From contig WJBW01000001.1 in NCBI GenBank assembly GCA_009646425.1, positions 206,547-270,546 of the forward strand: DNA of 64,000 nt, read 5' to 3'. How positions within the stretch are numbered: the stretch's first letter is position 1; every line of letters starts with the position of its first letter. Shown here one piece after another: positions 48,182-56,325 of this stretch. The stretch is from Burkholderiales bacterium LSUCC0115. Its GTDB lineage: Bacteria > Pseudomonadota > Gammaproteobacteria > Burkholderiales > Burkholderiaceae_A. A model generated the notes under the pieces. The model saw only the letters and a list, made by a program, of their open reading frames with translations, was not told where the DNA came from and did not search any database. A program made the position numbers and the translations under genes.

Positions 48182-49729
48182 GTGAGCTTTCGCCTATCCC
48201 ACCTCTTCACCCTGCGGGCCCGCCCAGACCCGGCCCGAACGCAGCGCCAGACCGAGGCCGAGCTCTCTCGAGAGATCGCCTTCCGACGGGCCATGGAGAA
48301 CTCCATGCCAACTGGTATGCGGGTGATCGACCTAGAAGGGCGGATCAGCTACGTCAACCCCGCCTTTTGTCGGCTGGTCGGCATGACCCAGGACGAGCTA
48401 CTCGGACAGACGCCTCCCTATAGTTACTGGCCGCCGGAGCAGCTCGAGCAGCATCGACTCAACATCAAGCGGCTTTTGCAAGGCGAGATCAAGAGCCTCA
48501 ATACACAGATCCCCGTGATGCACCGGGACGGTTCTCGACTGATCTGCCGCATGTATACCTCTCCCCTTGAGGACGCCCAGGGCAAGCAGGTGGGCTGGAT
48601 GACCTCGGTGACCGACATCACCGAACCCAGCAGGATTCGCCTGGAGCTGGCCCAGGCGCAAGAGCGGTTCATCACAGTCTTACAGTCCTTGGACGCGGCT
48701 GTATCAGTAGCGGCCCAGGCTCCGGATGACGAGCTGCTGTTTGCAAACGAGGCCTATCGAAAGTGGTTTGGCAACAGCCTGCAGGCCGGTCACCGTCCTA
48801 TGGCGGATGCCCACCGAGCCCCTTGGAGTGACACACGGGAGTACTTCCACGAACAAGTGGCCCGCTGGTTCGATGTCCGGGTGCGCAGCATTCAATGGGT
48901 CGACGGTCGGGTCGTGCAACTCCTCGTGGCCACGGACATTACCCAAAAGCGTATTGCCGATGACAACCAACGCCTGCAGTACGAGCGTCTGCAACAGACC
49001 TCACGGTTGATCAACATGGGAGAGATGGCTTCGTCGCTTGCGCATGAGCTCAACCAGCCCCTGACCGCCATCAACAACTACCTGATGGGGGCGGTAGCCC
49101 GCATTCGCTCCGCAGAGAACCGACAAGAAACCGTCGCAGCCGATGACCTCATCGAGATGCTCACCAAAACCGCCAAGCAGGCTGAGCGAGCAGGGACGGT
49201 CATTCAACGGATCCGTGGTTTTGTGAAGCGTAGCGACCCCATTCGCAAGTTCATCGACCCGGCCGCGCTGGTCGCAGAGGCTGTCGGGCTGGCCGAAATC
49301 GACGGCCGTGCCCTGGGTGTGCAAGTCCTGCAGGAACTCGACCCCGACCTGCCCTCCATTAACGTGGACCCCATCCTCATTGAGCAGGTGCTGGTGAACC
49401 TGGTTAAAAACGGGATCGACGCCATGCGAGACGCGAGCATCAAGGTCCTTCGCGTTCGGGTTCGGATCGCTGAAAACCAAATCCTGTTCTCAGTGAAAGA
49501 CCGTGGTCATGGTGTCGAACCCAGCATACGAGACCGACTCTTTGACTCCTTCTACACGACCAAAGCCGAGGGCATGGGCATGGGCCTGAACATCTGTCGG
49601 TCTATTATTGAGTCCCATCAGGGCCGACTCTGGTTTGAGGACAATGCCGATGGCGGCAGTACCTTCAAATTCTCTCTACCATTAGAGCCTGACAACCCCA
49701 TTCAAGAACTCAACGGAGAAGCGGTATGA
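48182..49729 (+). CDS. Cytosolic PAS-domain sensor histidine kinase
   Basis: The 515-residue kinase has no membrane segment. Layout: PAS domain (about 37-150, ending TSVTDITEPSR), a second PAS-like domain (about 160-255, ending LLVATDITQKR), a HisKA dimerisation domain with H-box ASSLAHELNQPLTAI (phospho-acceptor His288) and an HATPase domain with N-box VNLVKNGIDAM, KDRGHGVEPSIRDRLF and GMGMGLNICRSIIESH. It resembles FixL/DctB-type kinases. GTG start; stop overlaps the regulator's ATG. Its position opposite aceE suggests it senses pyruvate or redox state and controls the PDH operon, which is inference. Confidence 0.92.
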   Translation: MSFRLSHLFTLRARPDPARTQRQTEAELSREIAFRRAMENSMPTGMRVIDLEGRISYVNPAFCRLVGMTQDELLGQTPPYSYWPPEQLEQHRLNIKRLLQGEIKSLNTQIPVMHRDGSRLICRMYTSPLEDAQGKQVGWMTSVTDITEPSRIRLELAQAQERFITVLQSLDAAVSVAAQAPDDELLFANEAYRKWFGNSLQAGHRPMADAHRAPWSDTREYFHEQVARWFDVRVRSIQWVDGRVVQLLVATDITQKRIADDNQRLQYERLQQTSRLINMGEMASSLAHELNQPLTAINNYLMGAVARIRSAENRQETVAADDLIEMLTKTAKQAERAGTVIQRIRGFVKRSDPIRKFIDPAALVAEAVGLAEIDGRALGVQVLQELDPDLPSINVDPILIEQVLVNLVKNGIDAMRDASIKVLRVRVRIAENQILFSVKDRGHGVEPSIRDRLFDSFYTTKAEGMGMGLNICRSIIESHQGRLWFEDNADGGSTFKFSLPLEPDNPIQELNGEAV

Positions 49730-50340
49730 ACGAGATGGTCTACGTGTTGGACGATGATGAAGCAGTTCGAGACTCGCTCCGCTGGCTCCTGGAAGGCCAT
49801 GGGTTTCGGGTCACGAGCTTCGAATCTGCAGACCGTTTCCTTGCTCAGTTCCCCGTTGGCCAGACACCGCCTCGGGCCTGCCTGATTTTGGATGTGCGCA
49901 TGCCCGGCATGACAGGGCCCGAACTACAGGAAGAACTCCTGCGCCGCGAAGTCCATCTGCCCATCATCTTCATCACCGGTCATGGCACGGTGCCCATGGC
50001 GGTCGACAGCATGAAAAAAGGTGCAGTCGATTTTCTGGAAAAGCCCTTTAGCGATGAACTGCTGTGTGCTCGCGTGGCCAATGCCTTCGAGACCCTGCGT
50101 GGTGAGTCCGAGAAACTCGATGCCTGCAAGCGTGCAGCCGATCTGATCGCCCGCCTGACCCCAAGAGAGGCCCAGGTGCTCGACCGCATTGTGGCCGGCC
50201 GCCTTAACAAGCAGATTGCCGATGACCTCAACATCAGCATCAAGACGGTAGAGGCCCATCGAGCCAACATCATGGACAAGATCGAGGCCCGCACCATGGC
50301 GGACCTGATGAAGACGGCTCTCGCAGCCAAGAGTGCGTAA
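49726..50340 (+). CDS. FixJ/NarL-type response regulator
   Basis: The 204-residue regulator has a receiver domain (residues 4-118; phospho-acceptor Asp56 in LILDVRMPGMTGP, conserved Lys in LEKPF) and a C-terminal LuxR-type helix-turn-helix (LTPREAQVLDRIVAGRLNKQ, then ISIKTVEAHRANIMDK, about 143-185). It overlaps the kinase gene by ATGA, so the two form a two-component system. The likely target is the adjacent divergent promoter of aceE and the system itself; unproven. Confidence 0.93.
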   Translation: MNEMVYVLDDDEAVRDSLRWLLEGHGFRVTSFESADRFLAQFPVGQTPPRACLILDVRMPGMTGPELQEELLRREVHLPIIFITGHGTVPMAVDSMKKGAVDFLEKPFSDELLCARVANAFETLRGESEKLDACKRAADLIARLTPREAQVLDRIVAGRLNKQIADDLNISIKTVEAHRANIMDKIEARTMADLMKTALAAKSA

Positions 50341-50389
50341 GCCAACACAAGCGATCGCAAGAGGAGTCGAATCAACGTCTTCTTCGTGC

Positions 50390-50395
50390 TAGAAT
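50390..50395 (+). promoter_or_regulatory. Probable -10 element of tRNA-Arg
   Basis: TAGAAT lies 16 bp before the tRNA 5' end and is followed by a GC-containing discriminator (CACGG), as in stringently controlled tRNA promoters. The -35 region (TCGAAT, 17 bp upstream) is a weak match. Confidence 0.4.
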
Positions 50396-50411
50396 CACGG
50401 TCTTTCGTGAT

Positions 50412-50488
50412 GCGGCTGTAGCTCAGTTGGATAGAGTACCTGGCTACGAACCAGGGGGTCGTGGGTTCGAATCCTGCCAGCCGCGCCA
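50412..50488 (+). tRNA. tRNA-Arg (anticodon ACG)
   Basis: Acceptor GCGGCTG pairs with CAGCCGC, the D arm GCTC-AGTTGGATA-GAGT is typical, and the anticodon arm CCTGG-CTACGAA-CCAGG gives ACG (wobble A becomes inosine, reading CGU/CGC/CGA). The T loop is TTCGAAT. CCA is encoded (50486-50488). Confidence 0.97.
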
Positions 50489-50516
50489 TCTCTCCCCTCA
50501 TCACGGGGAACAGCTC

Positions 50517-50538
50517 AAAGCCAGACCACTGGCTTTTT
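50517..50538 (+). terminator. Terminator after tRNA-Arg
   Basis: A perfect 8-bp hairpin AAAGCCAG-ACCA-CTGGCTTT is followed by further T residues, 29 bp after the tRNA. It ends only about 15 bp before the first plausible start codon of the next gene. Confidence 0.8.
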
Positions 50539-50553
50539 TCGACCTATTTAATT

Positions 50554-51309
50554 TTGTACAAATATTTCAACAAAAACAGAATCCTCTTTACCGATCTCGA
50601 TGGCACTCTGCTGGGCGGCACGCGCCAGGACAGAGACCGCCTGACCGACTGGCTATGGTCCCAAAACGGCCAGATCAAGCTGGTGTTCGCTACTGGCCGC
50701 TCCTTCGAAAACATTGCGCCCCTGATTCAGGCTGGCGAATTGCCAGAACCCGATGCCATCATCGGCGACGTCGGCACCAGTCTGATGCTGGCCAATGGCG
50801 ACCCCATCTGCCCCAGGATTCACGCCGAGATCGACACCCTGTGGGCCCTGCCCTCACAGCTGGTTGAACAACAACTAGCAGGCATCCAAGGACTCGTGGC
50901 CCAACACAAGACTGGACCGCGTCGACAGTCGTTCACGTTCACGCCGCCAATCGATCTGCAGCGAGCCTGCCAGGCCATCGAGGCCATCGGCGCCGATGCC
51001 TTGGTGTCGGATAACCAATATTTTGATGTACTGCCCAAAGGCATCCACAAAGGATGGGCCGTCCGGCGCCTCATGGACCATTGGCAAGTCAAACCGGAGC
51101 ACGCCGTGGTCGCTGGTGACACCCTCAACGACCTGGCCATGTTCCAGGTTGGGGTCCCCGCGATCGTGGTGGGCAATGCAGAGCCAGCCCTTCGCCAGGC
51201 ACTCCCCTCCAATAGCCCGCACATCTTCCAAGCCCAGGCTCATGGTGCCGCCGGCATCTGGCAGGGCCTCAGTCATTTCGGTTGGCATCAATACCCTCAG
51301 GAGAATTGA
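50554..51309 (+). CDS. HAD-superfamily phosphatase, probable glucosylglycerol-3-phosphate phosphatase
   Basis: The roughly 251-residue HAD-IIB phosphatase (Cof/sucrose-phosphatase type) has motif I FTDLDGTLL (Asp14, Asp16), motif II in VFATGRSFEN, the motif III lysine region KGIHKGWAVRRL and motif IV GDTLNDLAMF. It sits 1 bp upstream of a GgpS-type synthase, so removal of phosphate from glucosylglycerol-phosphate is the natural role. In Pseudomonas and Stenotrophomonas a HAD domain of this type is fused to the N-terminus of GgpPS; here it is separate. The start is uncertain: the frame is open back into tRNA-Arg, and the TTG at 50554 is the last start codon before motif I. No ribosome-binding site is visible. 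Confidence 0.75.
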   Translation: MYKYFNKNRILFTDLDGTLLGGTRQDRDRLTDWLWSQNGQIKLVFATGRSFENIAPLIQAGELPEPDAIIGDVGTSLMLANGDPICPRIHAEIDTLWALPSQLVEQQLAGIQGLVAQHKTGPRRQSFTFTPPIDLQRACQAIEAIGADALVSDNQYFDVLPKGIHKGWAVRRLMDHWQVKPEHAVVAGDTLNDLAMFQVGVPAIVVGNAEPALRQALPSNSPHIFQAQAHGAAGIWQGLSHFGWHQYPQEN

Positions 51310-51310
51310 C

Positions 51311-52801
51311 ATGGCCCGCACCATCATCGTTTACCACCGCCAGCCCTTCCAAGAAATCATCGACGCCAATGGCGTGTCCACCTTTAGGCCCCATAGCAGT
51401 CCCAACGGCATCGTCCCCACACTGCGAGGCTACATCGCCAGCCTGCCGGATCCCACCGAGGCCTTGTGGCTGGCCTGGACCCAGGTCGAGAAACAAGACA
51501 ACGGTCGTCTGCTCGGCGAAGTCGTGTTACCCAAGAGCCCACCACTAGCCCCCAGCGAGATGCGGGTTCAGCGAATCGGCCTCTCGGCCGAGCTGGTCCG
51601 ATCGTTCTACCACGTCACCTCAAAGGCCACGCTCTGGCCGATCCTGCATTCCTTTCCTGGTCGATTCGACTATGACGCCGCACAGTGGGCCGATTTTCGG
51701 GAGGTGAATCAGATCTTTGCCGACGGCGTCTGCGAGGCAGCCGACACTGGAGCCGTGGTCTGGGTCCACGACTACAACCTGTGGCTGGTGCCTGGGCTGG
51801 TTCGCGCCAAACGACCAGACCTCACCATTGGCTTTTTCCTGCACACGCCCTTTCCGTCCGCAGATGTCTTTGGCATCCTGCCTTGGCGTGAGGAGATCAT
51901 CGGCAGCCTGCTGGCCTGTGACCGAATTGGCTTTCACATCCCCCGTTACGCCGAAAACTTCGCCGCCTGTGCCGAGGCCTTCTGCAGGGCCAAGCCCGCG
52001 CGGCGACAGGCGACCAGCCGGGCGTATGCCCAAGTCGGCAGCGTGCTGCACCAGCCGGCCTACACCAGTCAGCTGAGCAAAAATGGCCACACCACGCATT
52101 TGGATGTTGCGCCGATTGGCATTGACACGGGGCTTATCAGTCGAACCCTTCAACGAAAATCCATCGCCGAGATCCGCGGACGCATCCGAGAAACCCTTGG
52201 GGTTGAGAAGATGCTGCTGTCCGTGGGCCGAGTTGATTACACCAAAGGCACCTGCGAGATGCTCGATGCCTATGACCGCCTGCTCAGCCGACGACCGGAG
52301 TTGCAAGGCAAGGTCAAGCTCTGTCTGACCAGTGTGGCACCAGCTGCTGGCATGAACCATTACGCCGACATTCAGAACGACATCGAGCAGCGCGTGGGCA
52401 GTATCAATGGCCGTTACTCACGGCTGGGGTGGACCCCCATCTTGCTCTTCACCACACCGATCGCCTTTGATGAGCTGGTCGCATGGTACCGAGCTGCCGA
52501 CATCTGCTGGATCACGCCGCTTCGGGATGGACTCAACCTGGTAGCCAAAGAGTTCGTGGCCTGCCAGCGGGACGGGCATGGTGTATTGGTCTTATCGGAC
52601 TTCACCGGTGCAGTGATCGAATTGGACCAGGCTATTCATGTGAACCCCTATTCCACGCGCAGCATGGATGCCGCCATTGACGAGGCCCTGGATATGCCGG
52701 TCCAGGAGGCTCGTCTGCGAATGCAGGCCATGGTCGAACAGGTGACCCAGCACAACATCAAGACCTGGACCAAAAAGATGGTGAAGCTGCTAGCCGGGTA
52801 G
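51311..52801 (+). CDS. ggpS: Glucosylglycerol-phosphate synthase (GT20 family)
   Basis: The 496-residue GT-B glycosyltransferase joins ADP-glucose and glycerol-3-phosphate. It is closer to cyanobacterial GgpS than to trehalose-phosphate synthase: N-terminal IIVYHRQPF and SPNGIVPTLRGY, then FYHVTSKATLWPILHSFPG (OtsA has a different YNGFSN-type segment here), VWVHDYNLWLVPGL, FLHTPFPSADVFGILPWRE, GRVDYTKGTCEMLDAY and DICWITPLRDGLNLVAKEF. The product glucosylglycerol is a compatible solute. ATG at 51311 with a good AGGAG site. Trehalose-6-phosphate synthase is the alternative; the motifs above favour GgpS. Confidence 0.88.
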   Translation: MARTIIVYHRQPFQEIIDANGVSTFRPHSSPNGIVPTLRGYIASLPDPTEALWLAWTQVEKQDNGRLLGEVVLPKSPPLAPSEMRVQRIGLSAELVRSFYHVTSKATLWPILHSFPGRFDYDAAQWADFREVNQIFADGVCEAADTGAVVWVHDYNLWLVPGLVRAKRPDLTIGFFLHTPFPSADVFGILPWREEIIGSLLACDRIGFHIPRYAENFAACAEAFCRAKPARRQATSRAYAQVGSVLHQPAYTSQLSKNGHTTHLDVAPIGIDTGLISRTLQRKSIAEIRGRIRETLGVEKMLLSVGRVDYTKGTCEMLDAYDRLLSRRPELQGKVKLCLTSVAPAAGMNHYADIQNDIEQRVGSINGRYSRLGWTPILLFTTPIAFDELVAWYRAADICWITPLRDGLNLVAKEFVACQRDGHGVLVLSDFTGAVIELDQAIHVNPYSTRSMDAAIDEALDMPVQEARLRMQAMVEQVTQHNIKTWTKKMVKLLAG

Positions 52802-52811
52802 ACTCTTGGGC

Positions 52812-53489
52812 ATGGACTTTGCCCAAATCGCCCAGACCGTCTCGGTCTACGCATTGCCAGTCTTGCTGGCCATCACCCTGCACGAGGCGGCCCATGGCTA
52901 CGCCGCCAAGCGATTCGGCGACACCACCGCCGAACGGGCCGGGCGCATCAGCCTCAACCCCTTCTCGCACATCGATCCGATCGGCACCATCCTGGTTCCC
53001 ATCGGGCTCTACCTCATGACTGCTGGCGCCTTTTTGTTTGGCTATGCCAAGCCCGTCCCCGTCAACTTTGGCGCACTTCGCAACCCCAAACGCGACATGA
53101 TCTGGGTGGCCTTGGCCGGACCCGGCAGCAACCTCTTTCAGGCGTTGATCTGGGCCTGTCTGTTCATTCTGCTCAAGGCCTTTGACATCCAAGAGCCCTT
53201 CTTCACCGCCGTCGCCCGCGCTGGCATTCTGGTCAATGTGGTGATGTTCGTCTTCAACCTGCTGCCCCTGCCGCCCATGGATGGTGGTCGGATCCTGGTG
53301 GGACTTCTGCCCTGGCGTGCTGCCATGACGGTGTCACGTGTTGAGCCCTATGGCTTTTTTATTCTGCTGGCCTTGTTACTGGCGGGATTGGTCTCTGAGT
53401 GGTGGATGCGGCCTCTCATGTCTCTCACCTACCAAGCGCTAGACTGGCTCGTCTGGCCGCTGCGTCTGCTGCTGAGTTGGGTGCTGTAG
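52812..53489 (+). CDS. Site-2 protease family (M50) membrane metalloprotease
   Basis: The 225-residue membrane protease has about five to six TM segments. The zinc motif HEAAH (His24, Glu25, His28) lies in the first TM segment, and the third ligand is in NLLPLPPMDGGRIL near 150. The short form without PDZ or CBS domains matches the YwhC/MJ0392-like group found widely in betaproteobacteria; substrate unknown. The ATG at 52812 is preferred over a TTG two codons upstream. It follows ggpS by 10 bp, and the next gene starts immediately after its stop. Confidence 0.9.
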   Translation: MDFAQIAQTVSVYALPVLLAITLHEAAHGYAAKRFGDTTAERAGRISLNPFSHIDPIGTILVPIGLYLMTAGAFLFGYAKPVPVNFGALRNPKRDMIWVALAGPGSNLFQALIWACLFILLKAFDIQEPFFTAVARAGILVNVVMFVFNLLPLPPMDGGRILVGLLPWRAAMTVSRVEPYGFFILLALLLAGLVSEWWMRPLMSLTYQALDWLVWPLRLLLSWVL

Positions 53490-54692
53490 GTGGGCAAGCG
53501 AGGCGATCCCGTTCTCATCGTTGGCGCGGGCATTGGGGGGCTTGCAGCTGGCATCGCCCTGACACAGCGAGGCATTGCCTGCCGAATGATTGAGCAAGCT
53601 GCGCAGCCACGGGTGACCGGCGCCGGTCTGCAGCTCGCCCCCAACGCGGTGCGCATCCTCAAGGCGCTTGGTCTGGCCAAACCCCTGACTCAAAAAGCCT
53701 TCGCCCCAAGCGCACTGCGCATTCGGAACCTCATGACTGGTCGGTCTATCGGCTGCCTGCCACTGGGTGAGCGTTGTAAGGCCCACTATGGCGATGCCTA
53801 TCTCACCATGCACCGGGCCGACCTGGCCCAGGCGCTGCTAGACCAAGCGCAGGCTCTCAACATCCCGATTGCGTGGGGAGAGCAACTGCTCAGCCTCACG
53901 CAGGATGCTCATAGCACCAACGTCCAAACCACCCACCATCAGATTCAGGCACCGATCGTCGTCGGGGCCGATGGGCTCTGGAGCCGAGTCCGCCCATCCG
54001 TGCCGCTGGCCAGCCCGCCGACGCCGGTTGGACAGGAGGCCTTGCGAGCAGTCTTGATGGATCGCAAGCGTGACCCATCCATCGACCAGGAGGTTACGGT
54101 CTGGGTTGGTGCTGGCCGGCATGTGGTCGGATATCCAATTCAGGCCGGCCAGGCCTACAGCCTGGTCGTTGTGCGCCATCAGTCCTCTGCCTATCCAAAT
54201 GACTGGGACCACCGACTCAGCCCGCAGACCATCGGTGATCTCTGTGTATCGAGCAATCCCTTGTTGAGGGACCTGCTGCAGACGGCCGATGAGTGGCATG
54301 GCTGGCCCTTGAGTGCCTGCGTGCCAGTCTCTGCGGCCGAGGCCTTTGGTTCAGGACGCGTTGCCCTGGTCGGTGATGCCGCTCATTCACTCAGACCTCA
54401 CATGGCCCAGGGCGCTGCAATGGCCCTAGAGGACGCCTGGCGACTGGCCGACAACCTGGCCTGGAAAGACTACCAGCTGGACGATCCCATCGAGTCGATC
54501 AGGCGTTATGGGGAACAACGCTGGAGGCGCGTCGCCCGCGTGCAGAGACAGTCTGAGAAGGCTGGCAAAGTGTTTCAGTTAAGAGGACCCCTGGGCTGGG
54601 CCAGAAACCTGGCGCTGCGCATGGCAGCCACCCCGCTGCTCGACCAGCCCTGGCTCTACAGTGTCTCGGGTTCGAACAGCCGCGAGCACTAA
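53490..54692 (+). CDS. FAD-dependent aromatic-ring hydroxylase-like monooxygenase
   Basis: The 400-residue class A flavoprotein monooxygenase (PF01494) has the FAD motif VLIVGAGIGGLAAGIAL (8-24), the DG motif VVGADGLWSRVR near 157 and the second FAD motif VALVGDAAHSLRPHMAQGAA near 290. The pattern resembles salicylate and 3-hydroxybenzoate 6-hydroxylases, but no aromatic catabolic genes are nearby, so the substrate is unknown. The GTG start directly abuts the protease stop, implying coupled translation. It is convergent with the ABC transporter genes. Confidence 0.87.
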   Translation: MGKRGDPVLIVGAGIGGLAAGIALTQRGIACRMIEQAAQPRVTGAGLQLAPNAVRILKALGLAKPLTQKAFAPSALRIRNLMTGRSIGCLPLGERCKAHYGDAYLTMHRADLAQALLDQAQALNIPIAWGEQLLSLTQDAHSTNVQTTHHQIQAPIVVGADGLWSRVRPSVPLASPPTPVGQEALRAVLMDRKRDPSIDQEVTVWVGAGRHVVGYPIQAGQAYSLVVVRHQSSAYPNDWDHRLSPQTIGDLCVSSNPLLRDLLQTADEWHGWPLSACVPVSAAEAFGSGRVALVGDAAHSLRPHMAQGAAMALEDAWRLADNLAWKDYQLDDPIESIRRYGEQRWRRVARVQRQSEKAGKVFQLRGPLGWARNLALRMAATPLLDQPWLYSVSGSNSREH

Positions 54693-54701
54693 AAGGCCCG
54701 C

Positions 54702-55508
54702 TTAGAGCTTCTCGGTCTCCCCGGCGGTGGGCTGCCAACGCATCAGTCGACGCTCAACCCGAGTCACCACACCATCGAGCACCAGGGCAAAGGCCGTCAG
54801 GACCAATATGCCCGCAAAGACGGTGTTGACGTCAAACAGGCCTTCGGCCTGAAGAATCAGATAGCCAACGCCGGCTGCTGAGCCCAGGTACTCCCCCACC
54901 ACGGCACCAACAAAGGCCAGACCCACACTGGTGTGCAGGCTGGAGAAGACCCAGCTGGTTGCACTGGGCAGATAGACATGCCGCAACAGGTTGCGCTTGT
55001 CGGCCCCCAGCATGCGAGCGTTCGCAATCAGCGTGGGGCTGACTTCGCGAACGCCTTGATAGACATTGAAAAAGACAATGAAGAACACAAGGGTCACACC
55101 AAGGGCCACCTTGGACCAAACGCCCAAGCCAAACCAGACCGCAAAAATGGGCGCCAGGATCACCCGGGGCATTGAGTTCAAGGCCTTGATGTAGGGATCC
55201 AGCACCGCGGAGGCGGTCGGGCTGAGCGCGAGCCAGAGACCCATACCCAGGCCTGCAATGGTGCCAATGCCAAAGGCCATCATGGTCTCAAAGAGCGTAA
55301 TGCCAAGGTGTTTATAGATGCTGCCGCCAGCAAACCACTCCCAGATCACGGCAAAGACCTTGATGGGCTGACCAAAGAAAAAGGCCGCCTGATTGGGGTT
55401 GTCGAAATAGAAGTTGGGGATCAGCTCTGGCTCGGTCATCACGTACCAAGTGACCATGATAGCCGCGAAAACAGCCAACTGGGCCAGTCTCAGTGGCAGT
55501 CCTCTCAT
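54702..55508 (-). CDS. ABC transporter permease (nitrate/sulfonate/taurine type)
   Basis: The 268-residue BPD-type permease has about six membrane segments and the EAA loop region (GVREVSPTLIANARMLGADKRNLLRHVYLPSA). It is of the SsuC/TauC/ThiX family. The start overlaps the ATPase stop by ATGA. Together with the two genes upstream on this strand it forms a complete importer. The substrate is not determined by sequence alone. Confidence 0.92.
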   Translation of the reverse strand: MRGLPLRLAQLAVFAAIMVTWYVMTEPELIPNFYFDNPNQAAFFFGQPIKVFAVIWEWFAGGSIYKHLGITLFETMMAFGIGTIAGLGMGLWLALSPTASAVLDPYIKALNSMPRVILAPIFAVWFGLGVWSKVALGVTLVFFIVFFNVYQGVREVSPTLIANARMLGADKRNLLRHVYLPSATSWVFSSLHTSVGLAFVGAVVGEYLGSAAGVGYLILQAEGLFDVNTVFAGILVLTAFALVLDGVVTRVERRLMRWQPTAGETEKL

Positions 55509-56323
55509 GCTGCGCTCCCCATCTGCTGGGCATAGCCTTTAAGGACTTCATCGCGAAGCACGGCCCAGATGTCTGAGTGCAGCTCTACAAATCTGGCGTT
55601 GCTGCGCACCTCTGCCACATCACGAGGCCGCGGCAGGTCAATGATGAACTCACCGATGGGACGGGAGCCGGGACCAGCTGACAAGACCAGGACCCGATCT
55701 GACATGGCGATGGCCTCGTCCAGATCGTGGGTGATAAACAGCACAGCCTTTTGCTTTTCCTGCCACAGGTTGAGCAGCTCGTTTTCCATCAGCTGGCGCG
55801 TCTGAATGTCCAGCGCAGAAAAGGGTTCATCCATCAAGATGATGTCCGGATCCATGATCAGGGTCTGGGCCATGGCCGTGCGCTTGCGCATGCCACCCGA
55901 CATCTGATGCGGATAGCGATCCCCAAAACCACCCAGGCCCACCCGCTTGAGCCACTGGTCGCTCATCTCCTTGGCCTGCGCAGCCGGCACACCGGTGAAC
56001 TCAAGACCAGCCATCACGTTCTGCTCGGCGGTCCGCCAAGGCAACAAGGCTTCCGCCTGAAACATGTAGCCGGCCCGTCGGTTAACCCCCGAAATGGCCT
56101 GACCAAAGATCTCTATACGACCAGATGATGGCGCCAGCAGACCAGCGGCCACATTCAAAAGCGTGGACTTGCCACAGCCGGTGGGGCCCACCACCGATAC
56201 AAACTCTCCAGCAGCAATCTCAAAACTCACATCCCTGACCGCGGTGTAGCGCTGCGATGGGTTGTGACGATCGGTGAACGTGCAAGTGACGTCCTGAAAA
56301 CGAACTGCTGCTGGAGAAGCCAT
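55505..56323 (-). CDS. ABC transporter ATP-binding protein (nitrate/sulfonate/taurine type)
   Basis: The 272-residue ATPase has Walker A VVGPTGCGKSTLL, Q-loop region near YMFQAEALLPWRT, signature MSGGMRKRTAMAQ, Walker B PDIILMDEPFSALD and switch His in FITHDLDEA. It is SsuB/TauB-like. It begins 2 bp after the substrate-binding protein gene and overlaps the permease gene. Confidence 0.94.
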   Translation of the reverse strand: MASPAAVRFQDVTCTFTDRHNPSQRYTAVRDVSFEIAAGEFVSVVGPTGCGKSTLLNVAAGLLAPSSGRIEIFGQAISGVNRRAGYMFQAEALLPWRTAEQNVMAGLEFTGVPAAQAKEMSDQWLKRVGLGGFGDRYPHQMSGGMRKRTAMAQTLIMDPDIILMDEPFSALDIQTRQLMENELLNLWQEKQKAVLFITHDLDEAIAMSDRVLVLSAGPGSRPIGEFIIDLPRPRDVAEVRSNARFVELHSDIWAVLRDEVLKGYAQQMGSAA

Positions 56324-56325
56324 GC

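Noticed and set aside
50461-50553. N-terminal extension of the GgpP-like protein back to a GTG at 50461
   Set aside because: The GTG lies inside the T arm of tRNA-Arg and the segment crosses the tRNA terminator, so it is very unlikely to be translated.
51311-52801. Trehalose-6-phosphate synthase (otsA) as the name for the GT20 gene
   Set aside because: The acceptor-side motif FYHVTSKATLWPILHSF and the N-terminal YHRQPF and SPNGIVPTL segments match GgpS rather than OtsA; the partner is a HAD phosphatase consistent with GgpP.
53490-54692. Ubiquinone-biosynthesis hydroxylase (UbiH/UbiF) as the FAD monooxygenase's identity
   Set aside because: The second FAD motif and surrounding residues fit salicylate/3-hydroxybenzoate hydroxylase-like enzymes better, and no ubi genes are adjacent.
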